Shown one piece after another: positions 1 to 12,400 of a stretch of DNA of 64,000 bases. The notes beneath the pieces are model-generated. The model saw only the letters and a program-made list of their open reading frames with translations, was not told the origin of the DNA and searched no databases. The position numbers and the translations under genes were made by a program. The number at the start of each line of letters is the position of its first letter. The first letter of the stretch is position 1. The DNA comes from Acanthochlamys bracteata. Taxonomy: Eukaryota; Streptophyta; Magnoliopsida; Pandanales; Velloziaceae. The DNA is taken from positions 759,270 to 823,269 of the forward strand of contig CM034136.1 of the NCBI GenBank assembly GCA_019914995.1. The letters are read 5' to 3'.

Positions 1-704
1 TATAAATGTTATTAATTTATTATAATAAGATAAAATATAAGAAAAATTATGTCTTGCACTTTTAGTAATTTTAATAAGTATTATATAAAATTTTAAAAGC
101 ATTAAACAATCTTATAAAAAGTTATTGATAAATAAGATGTTATGATCTTACTTTAATCTTGATTTTACGATCATACACAAACGAAATAATCTTATATAAA
201 ATTCTGATCTTAACAACTTTGGTTTCAATTACTACTCTAAATTCATTTTCACTTCCACACCAAACACTTCTTCCATAAAAATTTTACTTTAAACGCCACT
301 TCATATACTTCATTATCACTCAAACTTTACTTTTATCAAACTCCACGTCTTGCCAAACTTTACTTTCACAAAATTCACTTTCGCGGTCATGTTAATGTGA
401 TTGAAACACAGCCTAAGAGCGTATTCTTTTCAATCCAAAAGCAAGTTTTTTCTGCCAAAAGATCACTTCCAAATAATTTTCTATTCATTTACAATAAGTT
501 ATTTTCTATAACTTATTTTTAAAAACACACTTTCTCAAAAAATCACTTTCTGGGTCAACAAAGAACACACCCTAAATCTTATATATGAACACAATGAAAT
601 CTGTAGATACAACATATGTTAATAATCCTTAATAAATATTAATGTGTCGGAACTTTAAGTGAACTCAAACAAACTAATATAAAAAGTAAAAGATACAATT
701 TGTA
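1..704. other. Intergenic AT-rich DNA, MITE-derived
   Basis: No coding exon was recognised. Roughly 200-410 holds a pyrimidine-rich stretch with repeated motifs such as AAACTTTACTTTTATC and AAACTTTACTTTCAC. Their reverse complements resemble the interior of the element at 8565-8859 and the stretch at 37545-37700, so this is probably an old, end-less relative of that transposon family. A separate element with clean ends lies at 417-572. From about 575 to 704 is the likely 3' flank of NTAQ1. Confidence 0.5.
417..572. mobile_element. Tourist-like MITE (156 bp) with TAA target duplication
   Basis: The left end reads GAGCGTATTCTTTTC and the right end, reverse-complemented, reads GGGTGTGTTCTTTG, forming imperfect terminal inverted repeats. 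The element is flanked on both sides by TAA (414-416 and 573-575). A 3-bp TAA/TTA duplication is the hallmark of PIF/Harbinger (Tourist) elements. There is no coding capacity. Confidence 0.6.
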
Positions 705-3700
705 TCATGAGGAAGGTAAGGGCATCAAGGGCAAACCAGATGCAGGGATTTTATCAAAAAATTTATCCAACAATGATTGCGGTAATACAACACCAAACTT
801 ATCTGAAAATATATTGACAACAAGTGCCTCAATGTCTAGTACTGTATCCGTGCGGTGCATTTTTAAGTACTCATCAAAGTTATTTGTTGTTCCATCTGCA
901 TGTCTCACAAAGAGTTGAATGATAATAAAAACCTATGCATTAATTCTCCATGTATCGAAAAAAGGAACAAAATATTGAGATTCACTAATAAGAAAAATTC
1001 AAAAGCAATTTCATGTGGCCAAAAATCTCTAACAATAGACTCATCTTAATAAAAATAAACAATGGGCTAGCCGTCGGGGGAAAAAAAGGTATGGTATGCA
1101 AGTGATAGTATATTTCCTAAATTTAAGACAGACAAATTCATGGAAAAATGGGGGGAAAATATTGAACTACCTTCAGCAACAATGGGTACATAAGGAGGAG
1201 GTGGTGAGGTCCAGTTTCCATGAGAATCTTTCATATGACTTCTGTCAGAGGCAAATGAGCGAAGAAAATGAGGAGCATGAATCACTCGAAAAAGCCTGAA
1301 AGCGTAATGAAGTTAGAACATGCCTTTCATGGAACATAAGCCCCTGAACAGAACAATGCAAAGAAATAAATAAATAAATAAAATCAGTCATTTTGATTGT
1401 TGTTATTTCATGATACACAAGGAATATGGCATTTCTCAGATGCATTAGAAGTGTCATAGGAGTTCCTCAAATCTTTTTACAGCATATTACTAAAGCAGAA
1501 GTTTTACCATCATCTTGGTCATTAGACCTTATGTTGCAATAATCAAGCTATTGCAAATCACATTGAAGTAAATGTGATTGACAATGTGCAACCAAGCATC
1601 CTTGATGAATGATAACCAAAAGATAACACATTTCTAACAAGCAGTATAAATAATCCTAGGTCACAAATGCCCCTAGTTTTTTTAAAGAAGATAATCTGTT
1701 CTGTTTGGTAAGACTGCCTTGTCAGTGAACATTTATTAATACTGTAGACTGTTATCTTGTAGATACCAATCAAAATATTCTTGAATGAATAAACCTTCAT
1801 CAGTTCACATCAGTTGTTTGAGGTGTCTGCATGCGGGATCACATATATGCGTACAATCTGACACACATGAAATTGAACAGAAGCTACGTCACTAACAAAT
1901 TGCAGATTTGGAATACCCATATTCAAGTACAAAAAAACTATGGCAAATTTGTGCAGTAAATGGAGTACACAACCTTCTATAGGCTCCTTACTTTACAACT
2001 AATACAGTTCCAACGTATCCTTGTTCGAAATAATGATTACTACCTCTCATATGTGGAGATAAGAGATGGGATTGAACGTATAGCTTCACCAATGTACTGC
2101 TTTAGAGAGCACGTGAAAGCAAGATTTGTATCCAGATCCCATACTAAACCATTAGCATTTCCATCTAGTCGTGGTCTCAGCTGAAAGTTCAACGAAAATA
2201 TGCAGCATGTAATGACCATGACCCCAACTAGAATAGTCTAGCTCATGCATGGATAGATACACACATAAGCATATATGAGTGAAAACATATACATAGTTAA
2301 GTATGTACTTAAAATACACTAATTCATGTGTCATGCATGGAGGACACATATGTTACACAATTGGACACATATGAAAGGATTACATATTTGTGAACAGTCA
2401 GAGGAAAGTCTGACACAATAACTTTTCAGAAGCAAAAAGAGCATTAGCTAATGGAAGAAAGAATGCAAGTAGAAATTAAGTACGTGGAAAAGGTAAATAC
2501 TGATATCAAGAACTGGCATATGTCTAATTCTTAAAAGCAGTAGATTTTTCAAAACGCAACTCAAACTACGCCCATATCACTAAACATGTGTGGGCAAAAG
2601 CATCTCCAATACGCAAATTTGACCTGCATGTGTAATATGTTAAAAAGAATCTATATTCTACAATTTACCTGAACGCATATTACATGATAATCCCATATCA
2701 CCAAGCCATCAGGCCTTTCGCTAGCCTTCTGGTGCCACAGAGGAACCTTTGAAACATAACAAATTAAAAGTGTGAACAACTCAGACCACCGACATTCAAG
2801 AACGCGGTCAACAAAATATTTCAAAATATCAAAGCTTTTGAGCAGAAGAAACTATTAGATTCAAGAAAGTGCAATAAGCATATACTTTCAGCAACTGTTT
2901 TAACGCATTTGACTGATAATCGCAAGACAGTTGAGGACTGGTAATAACTCAATGTGTTTCAGAATAGCTAATTTGATGCTTCAAACCTGTAAGAAGTTTT
3001 AACTTCCTACGGCAAGCGTTGTAGATCACCTCTAAGCTCACCCTGCCTCCTCTACACAAGCTCAAACAGCTAAAGTCTAAATTCCATATATATGTATAGG
3101 TCATACTGAAAAGTCAGACGACATTTACAGCCAGAAACAAAAGCTCAGAGTTATCACTGATTAGTATGCTTCTCTTACTTTAATCAAAATTGAGAGTAGT
3201 GGCCATTGAAGTTACGATTGCCACTACCATAGCCTAACTTTCCAAATTGGCCTCGTACAAAAATCTTGTGAACACCCTCGCAATCAAGTTAGATACTCAA
3301 CTTACCGAATTCAAATTTAGGCTAGCAACATATCCTAGAGAACCATGTTTGGATAAAAAATCAATGTAATCAATTTCCAAACTACATCAAACAAGGTTTT
3401 CTGCATTGAGCGGCCAATAATTTTGAATTTATACTACTGGAGTAGAATGCAAACAATCAAAAGATGTGCAAATAGGATTGACTTAATAGGTGAAGCATGC
3501 AAAATTGAAGGCCGGCAAGGAAAAAAAAAAAGAGAGGCACCGTCTTTTGTTCATTGGATATGAAGACGACAAAGAGGTCATTCCCTTTTGGATCAGCAAC
3601 CCCATTCATACCCAGCTGTTTACACAGAAAGTAAACATTCTCTTCACTGCATAAAGATATATAGCATAACAAAATCTTAGATTCTTGCAAAATAAGGCAT

Positions 3701-3937
3701 CTCCCTTGTTTCTTAGGTTGTCTAAATTCTAATTTGGTCACTCATTATTTCTCTTACTTCAACGAATAGGAAATATTGATTGGAGAGAGAGAAAGAGAGG
3801 TTAAGGGTTTAGTGGTACCAGTAGCAAGGCGTGTAGGTGAAAGAGGAGATGTCTACCGGCGTCGACGGCGACGAGAGCAGCTGCTGCTGAAAACGTTTGC
3901 TGCTACGCTCGAGATCGATTTCGTCCATCTCCGCCAT
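705..3937 (-). CDS. NTAQ1: Protein N-terminal glutamine amidohydrolase (NTAQ1), 6 exons
   Basis: The enzyme deamidates N-terminal glutamine to glutamate, a step before arginylation in the Arg/N-degron pathway. Exons in coding order are 3937-3819, 3646-3541, 2746-2669, 2180-2044, 1295-1171 and 895-705. All junctions are GT-AG and in phase, giving 251 residues. Family landmarks: [14 protein letters not shown] (catalytic Cys40), FVVFISNEQ, then VPLWHQKAS leading to IWDYH (catalytic His96), then LVWDLDT (catalytic Asp116), [15 protein letters not shown] and a PPPPY segment. The Cys-His-Asp triad is complete. The last exon matches the plant-type C-terminus (DEYLKMH...). The chosen ATG adds an acidic N-terminal lead of about 25 residues ([13 protein letters not shown]) before the conserved start. 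A start inside the lead cannot be excluded, but no ATG lies nearer the conserved part in exon 1. The donor after exon 2 (ACG|GTGCC) is weak. Family assignment is firm; the start is moderate. Confidence 0.93.
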
Positions 3938-5552
3938 TGTTGTTGCTGTTTCTGTTTGGGAATGCTGTTGTTTTTCACTTGGTTTCTGATCGATTTGATT
4001 AATGTAAAACAATTTGCATTGTGGTGCTTGTAATAACCCTTATTAGCAATGTTCTCCTCTATCTGCAGCTTGAAATTTAAAAAATTTATATAATTTTCTT
4101 TTAAATTTTATAAAATTTTGTATAATATTATAAAAATTATTTAAAATATAAATTTAAATAAAAAATAAAAAATATTTTAAATATCACTAGTATTTTTTCT
4201 TCTATCTGCAATTTTTTTTGGTAATTCAAGTTTTAAGAAAATATTTAATTTAAATTGAAAGTGATTTTTTTATCAATAAAAAATTATTTCGATGCAAAGA
4301 GAATTGTTTTTGAAATAAAATTTTTTTGAATCAAAAATGTTTTTATCATTTTTATAAAACAAATTCTATTTTTTTAATCTAAAAAATAATTAAAATAAAT
4401 AACAAAAAATAATACTATATAAAATTTTTATATATTTTTAAATAAATAAATATTTATAAAAAATATATTAAAAATATGAATTGAAAAATTAAAAAACTAA
4501 TTTTTTGAAATGAAATATAAAACGGGACCGGCAAGGATAGGATACATAACTTGTGCACATTGTAGGAAACACTGGAGTGAACATGATTTTCCTGATAAAC
4601 ATGGATTCAAAACATCTCAAAGGACCAACCATGCAGCTTCCAAGACCAATCAGCTTCTACCAAAATCACCGTTTGGGGTTCAGTAGTCTTCTTGGGAACT
4701 TTTCTATTCCAATTTTTATTTCACGCTTTTTAATAAAATATTTAAAATATTATAAAATATTATAAAATTTTTTAAAATATAGAAAAATTTTACGTTATAA
4801 AATTTTTTTATTAATTATTTTTATTTTTTTAAATAAAAAAATAAAACTTATTTTTAAAAAATTCTTAAAATATTTTTTTTTTTAAAAACTATTTTTCAAT
4901 AAGCACTAACATCTCCTCAAATCGTCTTTATAAGCAGCGAATAAGAAGCGCCAGAAAATAAAGAAAAGCAATAGAGGTCAGAATCACAAGCAAAGCATAA
5001 GTAGGCCAGGAGATGACAGCAATCATAAAAAAGGAGAAAATCAAAGTGTAATGCAGAAAGCAGCATTGACAGATGCACCACAAGAGTGCTACAATTTACA
5101 TGCAACACATCAAGAGCATGCAATTTGCCAGAGAGAAATTTTTTAGTACGTATTTCAAATATCTGTAGTTTTATTTTTTTTTTATCAAATTTTAAATTTT
5201 GAATAATTTATATATTTTAATTATTTAAAAAATTCAGAATTTTATTTTTACGTACAGAATTTTAATTTTAATTTTTTTATTTATACATTTTTTAATATAA
5301 TTATATGTTTTAATTTTTAACATACTTCTAAAAATTATTAAAATATAAATACTGAACTCTATTCTTACTTTATTTTTTAAAATATTTTATTTTTTATTTT
5401 TTATTTTTATAAAATTCAGTTATAAATATTTAAAACACGGTCTTATCCGACCACACTAGATCAGCATACACCAACACTATCTGACATTTCACAGAATTGA
5501 TAGCAAGAATTGCATATTAGAAAAGAAACGAATAATGATATCTGAAATTTAC
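3938..5552. repeat. AT-rich stretch with degenerate MITE copies
   Basis: Very AT-rich DNA at about 4076-4510, 4690-4905 and 5150-5440 shares a recurring pattern: poly-T-rich TTTTTAATTTT runs, a central AAAAATTTTAT motif and AAAATAAAACTTATTTTT. The same pattern occurs at 14533-14796, 17587-17765 and 27058-28030. Islands of ordinary base composition at 4510-4690, 4910-5140 and 5440-5550 show no exon with splice sites that I could recognise. They may be intron pieces of the unidentified minus-strand locus at 5553-6937. Confidence 0.45.
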
Positions 5553-6937
5553 CTTCTCCACGGGACCCTGCGCCTATAAGAAGAACTTTTTGCTGAATGC
5601 CAAGTCAACGTATATATGGAGCTATTTGGTATTATTTTTTTTAAAAAGCAACTTTTTAATTTTTAATTTTATATTTTTTAATATATTTTTATAAGTATTT
5701 AGAGAATTTATTTAAAAATATAAAAAAATTTCTGCACAGTAAAATCTTTTTATTATTTATTTTTATTATTTTTTTAAGTTAAAAAATAAAATATTTATTT
5801 TTCAAAAAAATTTTGAATCATTCGCTCAGAACCAAAGATATATAGATAATCAAATCGACAACTTAACAGATTTTTTATGAAATATAGTTTTTTTAAAATA
5901 GAAAATATTTTTGTTTTTTTTTTTAAAATGAGTTTTATTTTTTTACTTTTAAAAAAAATAAAAATATAAAATAAAAATATCTTATTATGTAGAATTTTTC
6001 TATATTTTCTAAATTTTTAAATAAATTTTTTAAATACTTATACAATATGTATTAAAAAATATAAAATAAAAAAAATTAAAAAATAGTTTATGAAACACTA
6101 CGGCAAACGCGCTATAAATAGATGTTCCTAATCCATCAAGTACTATGCCTAGATAGCCTGGAGCTGTTCCAGATTGATGTCTTCATATTATACCAAAACA
6201 CACTTCCATTACTCATGGAAGTAACATTGCTAAAATACATTCAGTTCTTCCTAACCAAATGAAAGATACAAATTAGAACAAGATGCTTCTAATGTTACCG
6301 ACAAATCAAGCAAATAATATGAGCCTAAGGAATCCATTGTTGATTGTTTATTTTTCAAATTTGTTTCACCCTTGATAAGGAGAAGAACTCATGAAATTAT
6401 ATGTTAGCAACGATTATTTTTCATTTTATCATATTATATCAACTTTTGTTTTCTTAATTAATTTTTAAAAACTTTGTAAAATTATTTTTAAACACTCCTA
6501 AATGACCTAACCTATAGGGTAGTTTAAGAAAATATTACTTATCAATTTTTACATAATGTAATGGTTAGACCATATTTTAATTCTCCAAAACTCCAGCATA
6601 ATTGAAATACCGAAGAGTTTACATATTTTATTTGCACATGAAACTGAAAACTCTAATTTTTCAACATTGATATATAACATGAACTCAAATCGGAATTGTA
6701 ATTCCGACCGACAGTAATTAACAAATAAGGGAGTGACCCGAGTCACCTGACAGAAAGAGAGAAATAACTAATACTAGCAATTAATCCTTGGATTCTCATT
6801 TTGCTCGCCATCTCTTCACTTGTTCCAACCCGGCGAGATCCCTTTTTCTCTAACGATCTTCGCTGCAAGAAATAGTCGATCCACTTCTCAAGTTCACTTA
6901 AAAGCTTTTGCTGAGCTAAATCTGTCCCCTTTTGGTA
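5553..6937 (-). other. Three unrecognised, phase-compatible minus-strand exons
   Basis: Exon A (about 6937-6747) reads QKLLSELEKWIDYFLQRR, then EKKGSRRVGTSEEMASKM, ending at an AG|GTGACT donor. Exon B (6180-6102) begins after ATGAAG and reads HQSGTAPGYLGIVLDGL then GTSIYSAFA, ending at GCC|GTAGTG. Exon C (5592-5553) begins after GGCATTCAG and reads QKVLLIGAGSRGEG, ending at G|GTAAAT. The junction phases (2, then 0) agree across all three, which is unlikely by chance, and codon composition looks coding. I do not recognise the protein. GAGSRGEG is glycine-rich like a nucleotide-binding loop, but that is only a resemblance. No clear first or last exon was found. AT-rich insertions separate B from C. 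It could be a decayed gene or part of a real one. Confidence 0.3.
5625..6096. repeat. Two AT-rich MITE-like copies in opposite orientation
   Basis: About 5625-5835 begins with GCTATTTGGTATTA and runs through poly-T/poly-A blocks to TTTTTTGAATCATTCG. About 5858-6096 is the same kind of sequence in reverse orientation, from TTTTTTATGAAATATAG to AAAAAATAGTTTATGAAACA. Both belong to the dispersed AT-rich family best preserved at 14533-14796. They lie within the intron-like gaps around the unidentified exons. Ends are approximate and no target duplication was resolved. Confidence 0.45.
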
Positions 6938-6957
6938 GCTGTGACGATTTCATCCAT

Positions 6958-7487
6958 GCGATTTCATTTGAGTTTTTTCCGAAAAGTGAAGAGATATGAA
7001 AAGACGTGATCATCGCATTTCTAGCACTCTCACAGTGTTCTCTTTCATGCTCTCCCTCTGTTTACGGTACAAATCTGAAAAATATAATATTTTTTATTTT
7101 TTGTTGATTTTCGTTCTTGATCTTGATAGTTTTGTGTTAAAAACACATACTTTTCACTCATTTGTTTTTTTTATTTCAAGATTCTTTTTATACTCGTTAA
7201 AAACTTGGTTGATGATGATCCTTCTCTTCGATTTGCAGTTTACTAGGTATATTGAATCTTAAAACTACAATTGGTAGTTGTTTGTTTACCAAAGTAACGA
7301 TTCTTCTCTTTCAGTGTGTTTGCTTCAGATCTAGCTACTCTTCGGCGATCGAATCTTCACTGTGGCTACTGAATAAACATTTTCTTTTTCTTCGTTAAGG
7401 GTGGTCAAGAAAATATGGGCTAGATTTTCAACTAAAATGGCCGGATATATTTGGGCTAGATAGTTACTACCATTGAGCCCAAATACT
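6958..7487. other. Intergenic, no recognised gene
   Basis: Moderately AT-rich DNA with TTTTCTT-rich stretches. No exon with flanking splice sites and conserved protein content was recognised on either strand. It could contain the 5' part of the unidentified minus-strand locus just below it. Confidence 0.3.
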
Positions 7488-7917
7488 AATAGTGTATTTT
7501 CTTTACCTTATAACTTATTTTTTAATTACAAATTATTTTTAGTTTATTTTTAACTACAAAAAAATTACAAAAAATGTAATTTAAATTTACTTCCAATATA
7601 ATAAAAATCAAACCCATCTTAAATAACACCATTTATAATTAATTATTTTTCAATTTTTTGGTAATAATTATTTATGGTCAAAAAAAGAAAGCACAGTTAA
7701 TGTTTTAGAAAGAGAATTATTAAGAAATAGTTACTGAAAATGAGTTATTATAAATAGCATTATTGTAAATGAATTTAACTTTTGTATTCTTTTGTATTCT
7801 TTTGTATAAAGAATTGAGCTGAAAGTAATTTATTGTATTCTTTTGTATAACTAAAAGTGCAATAGAATTAACTTTTTAGTAAAAAAAATAAATTGTAAGG
7901 GTGAAAAGAACACACCC
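7488..7917. mobile_element. Degenerate Tourist-like MITE (~430 bp)
   Basis: The left side reads AGTGTATTTTCTTTACC followed by TTATAACTTATTTTTT. The right side, reverse-complemented, reads AAGGGTGTGTTCTTTTCAC followed by CCTTACAATTTATTTTTTT. These pair as long imperfect inverted repeats. The right edge is followed by TTA (7918-7920). The matching left duplication is not clean, so the left boundary is uncertain. The interior holds a short repeated TTTTGTATTC motif. Confidence 0.4.
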
Positions 7918-8564
7918 TTAGCATGATTTATTTTACCATTCCTTTCCGGCAATAACAGAGTAGTTCTAATTATTAAGAGTGACAATATGGGTTAATAGAT
8001 CGAACTTAGATCTATATAACTATCAGAACAAAATTGCTTAATATACCCGATCCATATTTTTATATAGATTAAAATTATCAATCATAATATAACCCATCTA
8101 ATAATCGGGTCTAAATTAAATTGACTTATTTAATAATTAAATTATCAAGACGAGAATCATAAAATTAATTCCTAACAATAATAGTTAAAATTTATTAGAT
8201 ATTATATATAAAGACAAAAAAATAAATTTTGCTAAAACCTATAAATTAAGAAAAATTAAAATATGATAAGTTAAGCAAAAGATATATAAAAATTATAACT
8301 AAAATTTAATATTATTATTCTAAATATTTTTAATTTATTAAATAAATATATACTATATAATTAATTATATGTATTAAATAAATTAGTGGATCAATTTGAA
8401 TCGATCCAAACTAATTTAATTCATTTGAACAATTAGGGGATGATCTAAGTAAACCCATATCTAAATAAGATCAAATTATACTCGATTTACATGGATTGGT
8501 TTCGTTTGCAAATCGAGTAATATATTACCACATCAGCAAATAAGTGTTTTTTGGAGCGAGCTTA
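7918..8564. other. AT-rich intergenic, no recognised gene
   Basis: AT-rich sequence between two MITEs. Phrases such as CTATATAACTATC and ACCCATCTAATAATCGGGTC give weak local inverted symmetry, suggesting another decayed element, but no boundaries could be set. No coding content was seen. Confidence 0.3.
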
Positions 8565-8859
8565 GGGCGTGTTTCAAACGTCAGTAATTGAGTTTCGTAA
8601 AAGTAAAAATTAGAAATTAGAGTTTCTTGAAAAATAAAGTAGAAGTGGAGTTTAGTGCTTGCGTTTCAATAATTTTTGAAAATGTGTTGAAAATTAAAAA
8701 AAATAATTATTTTGAGAAGTGTACAAATAAAACAGTTGGAACTGGAGTTCTGCATGTAAAAGTAGAGTTCTGAATTTTTTATGTAATTGAAACATATGAA
8801 ATATTCGGAACTCAAAATCTGACAAAAAAAAAATAAAATTACGGACATTTAAAACGCCC
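8565..8859. mobile_element. Tourist-like MITE (295 bp) with TTA target duplication
   Basis: Terminal inverted repeats are GGGCGTGTTTCAAACGTC on the left and, reverse-complemented, GGGCGTTTTAAATGTC on the right. TTA flanks both ends (8562-8564 and 8860-8862), as expected for PIF/Harbinger-type insertions. The interior (AATTGAGTTTCGTAAAAGTA) resembles 37545-37700 and, inverted, about 200-410. Confidence 0.7.
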
Positions 8860-8870
8860 TTAGTAAACTA

Positions 8871-9074
8871 GGAGGCGTTTCACAGCCCCGTTTTAAAGAA
8901 ATAATTTTTTAAAATTTTCAATTCTTATTTTTTAATAATTTTTTATATAATTTATTTTAAAATTTAATAAATAAGATAAATTTTATATAGAAAAATATAA
9001 CTTATTTTTTAAATAAAATAAAAAAAAATATATTTTTTTAAAAATATTTTCGAAAAAACTTCAAAAGTCTCCAG
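8871..9074. repeat. AT-rich MITE-like element
   Basis: The left edge GGAGGCGTTTCACAGCC and the reverse-complemented right edge GGAGACTTTTGAAG form a short imperfect inverted repeat. Between them is AT-rich sequence of the dispersed family (AAATTTTCAATTCTTATTTT). The element sits a few bases from the 8565-8859 MITE. No target duplication could be confirmed. Confidence 0.4.
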
Positions 9075-9402
9075 ACCTGTCGGCTTACTTATTTATCCAT
9101 CCTCATTACTCCCGCAATGGGCCCCGTTCTGCACTCTGTATTTTTATTCTTCTTCAATCAACCACCGACAGGGAGGAAGATGATGACCGAATCATTCTTC
9201 CTCTTCCTTCCCTTCGAACAACGACTCGTGATCAAATTCTCGCAGTCAATTTCATTCATTCATTCAATCAGTTATTGCAAATACCATTTCAATTCACTTC
9301 GATTGAATTATTCTCTCTCTCTGTCTCGCTGACTGATTACGAACGGAGAGAGATGGGATTGATTTGATTTGGTTTTTGTTTGTGTTGTGGCCGATTGAAA
9401 CC

Positions 9403-12400
9403 ATGACTTCTTCCAACCATGAGGTATGATTTTGATTCGAGTTTGTTTTTCAAACGAGACTTCTATTTTTTTTTTCAGCTATAAATGTTTGTTTAGTTTA
9501 GATTAGAATGGAGTCGTGATTTGATTATGATAGGAAGACGATAAGAACGTAAGTGGAATTTTGAAATTTTCGTTTGAGGCATTTCTACAAACAGTAAATA
9601 AGCATGAGTAAAGTTTTAATTAATTGGTTACTGCCAGAGCACGACTTGTTTACGTTTCCACAGCTAGAAAGAGAATAAGTAAAGGTTGGAGCTTTGAGAT
9701 TTTGGTAAGCAGTGTGGTGCAGGGAGGCATGCATCTAACTGGTCGACTGCCTTTTTTAGCAATGATTATATTTACGTCCACGGTTGTGTTATGGGTTATG
9801 CATGCACATGCGTGCATCCGTGTGTCTGACAATGACTTCTGACTCTAATGCAAAATCAGTAATGCAAAATTTTTGACTCTTACTTCTAGCAGAAAACTGG
9901 TCTCAGACTCTCAGTTTGAGGGTCAATATTGTTTTGTACTCATTACAATTTGGCCTGGGTCAATAGCTCTATTTTCTTGGCGAATTGTATTTTGGACCAT
10001 GCAATGCTTTTATATAAGGATCTTATCTTCTTCTCTTATTGGTATATGGGTTCTTCTTCATGCAGGTTTCACTAGAAAAACTAATCCATGATGTAGCTCG
10101 TGTGAGCACAGAGGAGAATGGTTCTTCTATTTCTTCAATGCATCATGAAAAGGTTGTGCGTGAAATTGTTCAACAACCTCCTGCAAGGGCAACAGATGAA
10201 CATCTTGTTGAGTTCTCAGAGGCTATGAGAAGTAAGTGTGCTAATCCAATTTAACTCGATGTTTTTGCAATTCGGTCTTGGAAGTAATAGCATTATGTAG
10301 AGCGTAGCAGCTAGATGGTTCACCCAAGTAGTATCCTTGAAAGGTATGTTGTACTTGGAGCAAATGCATTTGTTCGTGCCGCATTGGCGAAGCTTAGATT
10401 TTTTCTATGAAATTGAACTAGTCCAATTGCTTCGACCTTGATGTTTAAAAGAATTCACATAAGTCCCCAATCTGTAGCTTGTCCATTCAATACCAACATT
10501 GTAGCATGTCGCATTAGTCATGGTCATTCTGGCTAGGTTCGAGATGTACTAGTACAGGACTTGTCAGAGTAGTAGGTAGTCTCTAGTTTGACACAATTCA
10601 GCGGGCATTTTGTTAGCGAAGATTTACATAAGTTAGTGGATGGCCTTAGAGCTGGAAGGCTAATAAAGCGGTTATGGTTATTTGGGTAAACTCAGAATTA
10701 TATAGAATCTTCAAACTATATTTTCTGAAGTATTTGATTCTTAGAATGATTCTTCATAGTTGATCATGAATGTTTATAATTTTGATACCACTGTTTTCTT
10801 CTCACTCTTGAGAGTATCTTCGTATTTGTAAAAGTTTCAATTCAAGAAGATTCATAATTTTAGTTTTCAGCTGTTGCTAAGGCTTTAAGACGAGTGGCAG
10901 AAGGGAAGGCTGCTGCACAAGAAGAGGCGGCCGAGTGGAAACGCAAATATGAAAGTGAGAGGGGACGGAATGCACATTCGAAACGTAAAGGTTACTTGTT
11001 TACCCTTAGAATGCATGTACTTCTCATTGGCATAAGAACCTTTTAGCTAACACAAAAATTTGTTATGTGTGATATCAATTAGTCACATTCTTAGTGCTGA
11101 ATAACATCATGAATATATATGGTCTAAAATCTCTTGCATGATCTCCATTATGGGTTTGTTGCATTTTACTCTCTTATTCTCTTATGGTGTGTAAAGTGAA
11201 GACTAGTCCCTTCCTTGGGTAAATGTTCAATTCTGTCCCACTACTTCTAAAATGTTTGATATTGTCATTAAATTCTTCCGTGCAATTTTATTTTTGCTCA
11301 AAATTTGCCCCTACCTTTCAGTAATACCTCATTTAGCCAGTTATCATGTAATTTAGTACTAGATTCCTAATAGCATGCAATTTAATAACAGGGTAGATTG
11401 CCTAATTTGCATGGTGTCTAGTTCAAACTTCTATTCCGTGCAAGGTTTTTTGCATCATAATCCAAGCTGTTTGACTGAATTTGATGTATTAGTGCCCAAT
11501 AAAGTCTACGACCATCATTAAATGCCAAGCAAAATTCTTGCAAGTACGCAACTGCTTTGTGGTCTACTTCTAATTAGATCTACTTAAAGACTTGGTATTT
11601 TTGTTCATCAACCAACGCTCTCTCAACTGCCTTCTGTATCATCATGCATTTTAACTCTTTGGCTAACTTTTCAGCTCTCTTTTCACTCTTCTTGCATCTG
11701 TTAGTTATCATTCCATTCCATACTCACATTAAATGCCAGCAAAATTCTAAGTATGCCACTGCTGTGTGGCCTACTTCTAGTTTACGCTTGGTATTTTTGT
11801 TCCTCAACTAATAGTTTCTCAAGTGTCTTCTGTATCATTGCTCATTTAAACTTTTTTGGCCAACTTTTCAGTACTATGTGCTGTTCTCTTCTTTGCATCC
11901 GGTGTTGTCATTCCATTCCACACAATAAGATAATCTCACTCTCCCTTGTTTCACCATATATATACTCACCATTGTGTTTTCTCTTTTAAAGCTACCCATG
12001 TATAGCTTCGTTTATATATGTGGTAAGAGGGTTATGAGCATATGTGCTACTGGTTCATTTTATTTTAATTTAAGCTAGCCAAATGAGCAATCCTTTTATA
12101 TATTATCCTCTGGCAACTTTTCGATGTAGTTTATGTTACATAAAAAGTTGGGAAGTCTGCTATTCTGCTGAAATTCACAGCTCCTGTCTTTCAGATTCTT
12201 CTTCTTCTTTTTTGTGTGTTTGTGGCACATGTATTTTCTATTATCTAAACAATCCGACTTTCTTTTAAGGGTATTGTTCTCCTTCAGAGAATGATAAGCT
12301 TGAAAGCTTAGCAAATGGTTCAGTGGGCCACCACCCTGTTATGGAGGAGAAGGAAAGATGTTGTGCAGATGGGATATGTTCACATGAGATACTTCGTGAT

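Noticed and set aside
4553..4765. Plus-strand frame with a protein-like start
   Set aside because: Runs into AT-rich repeat sequence, with no splice sites or family similarity.
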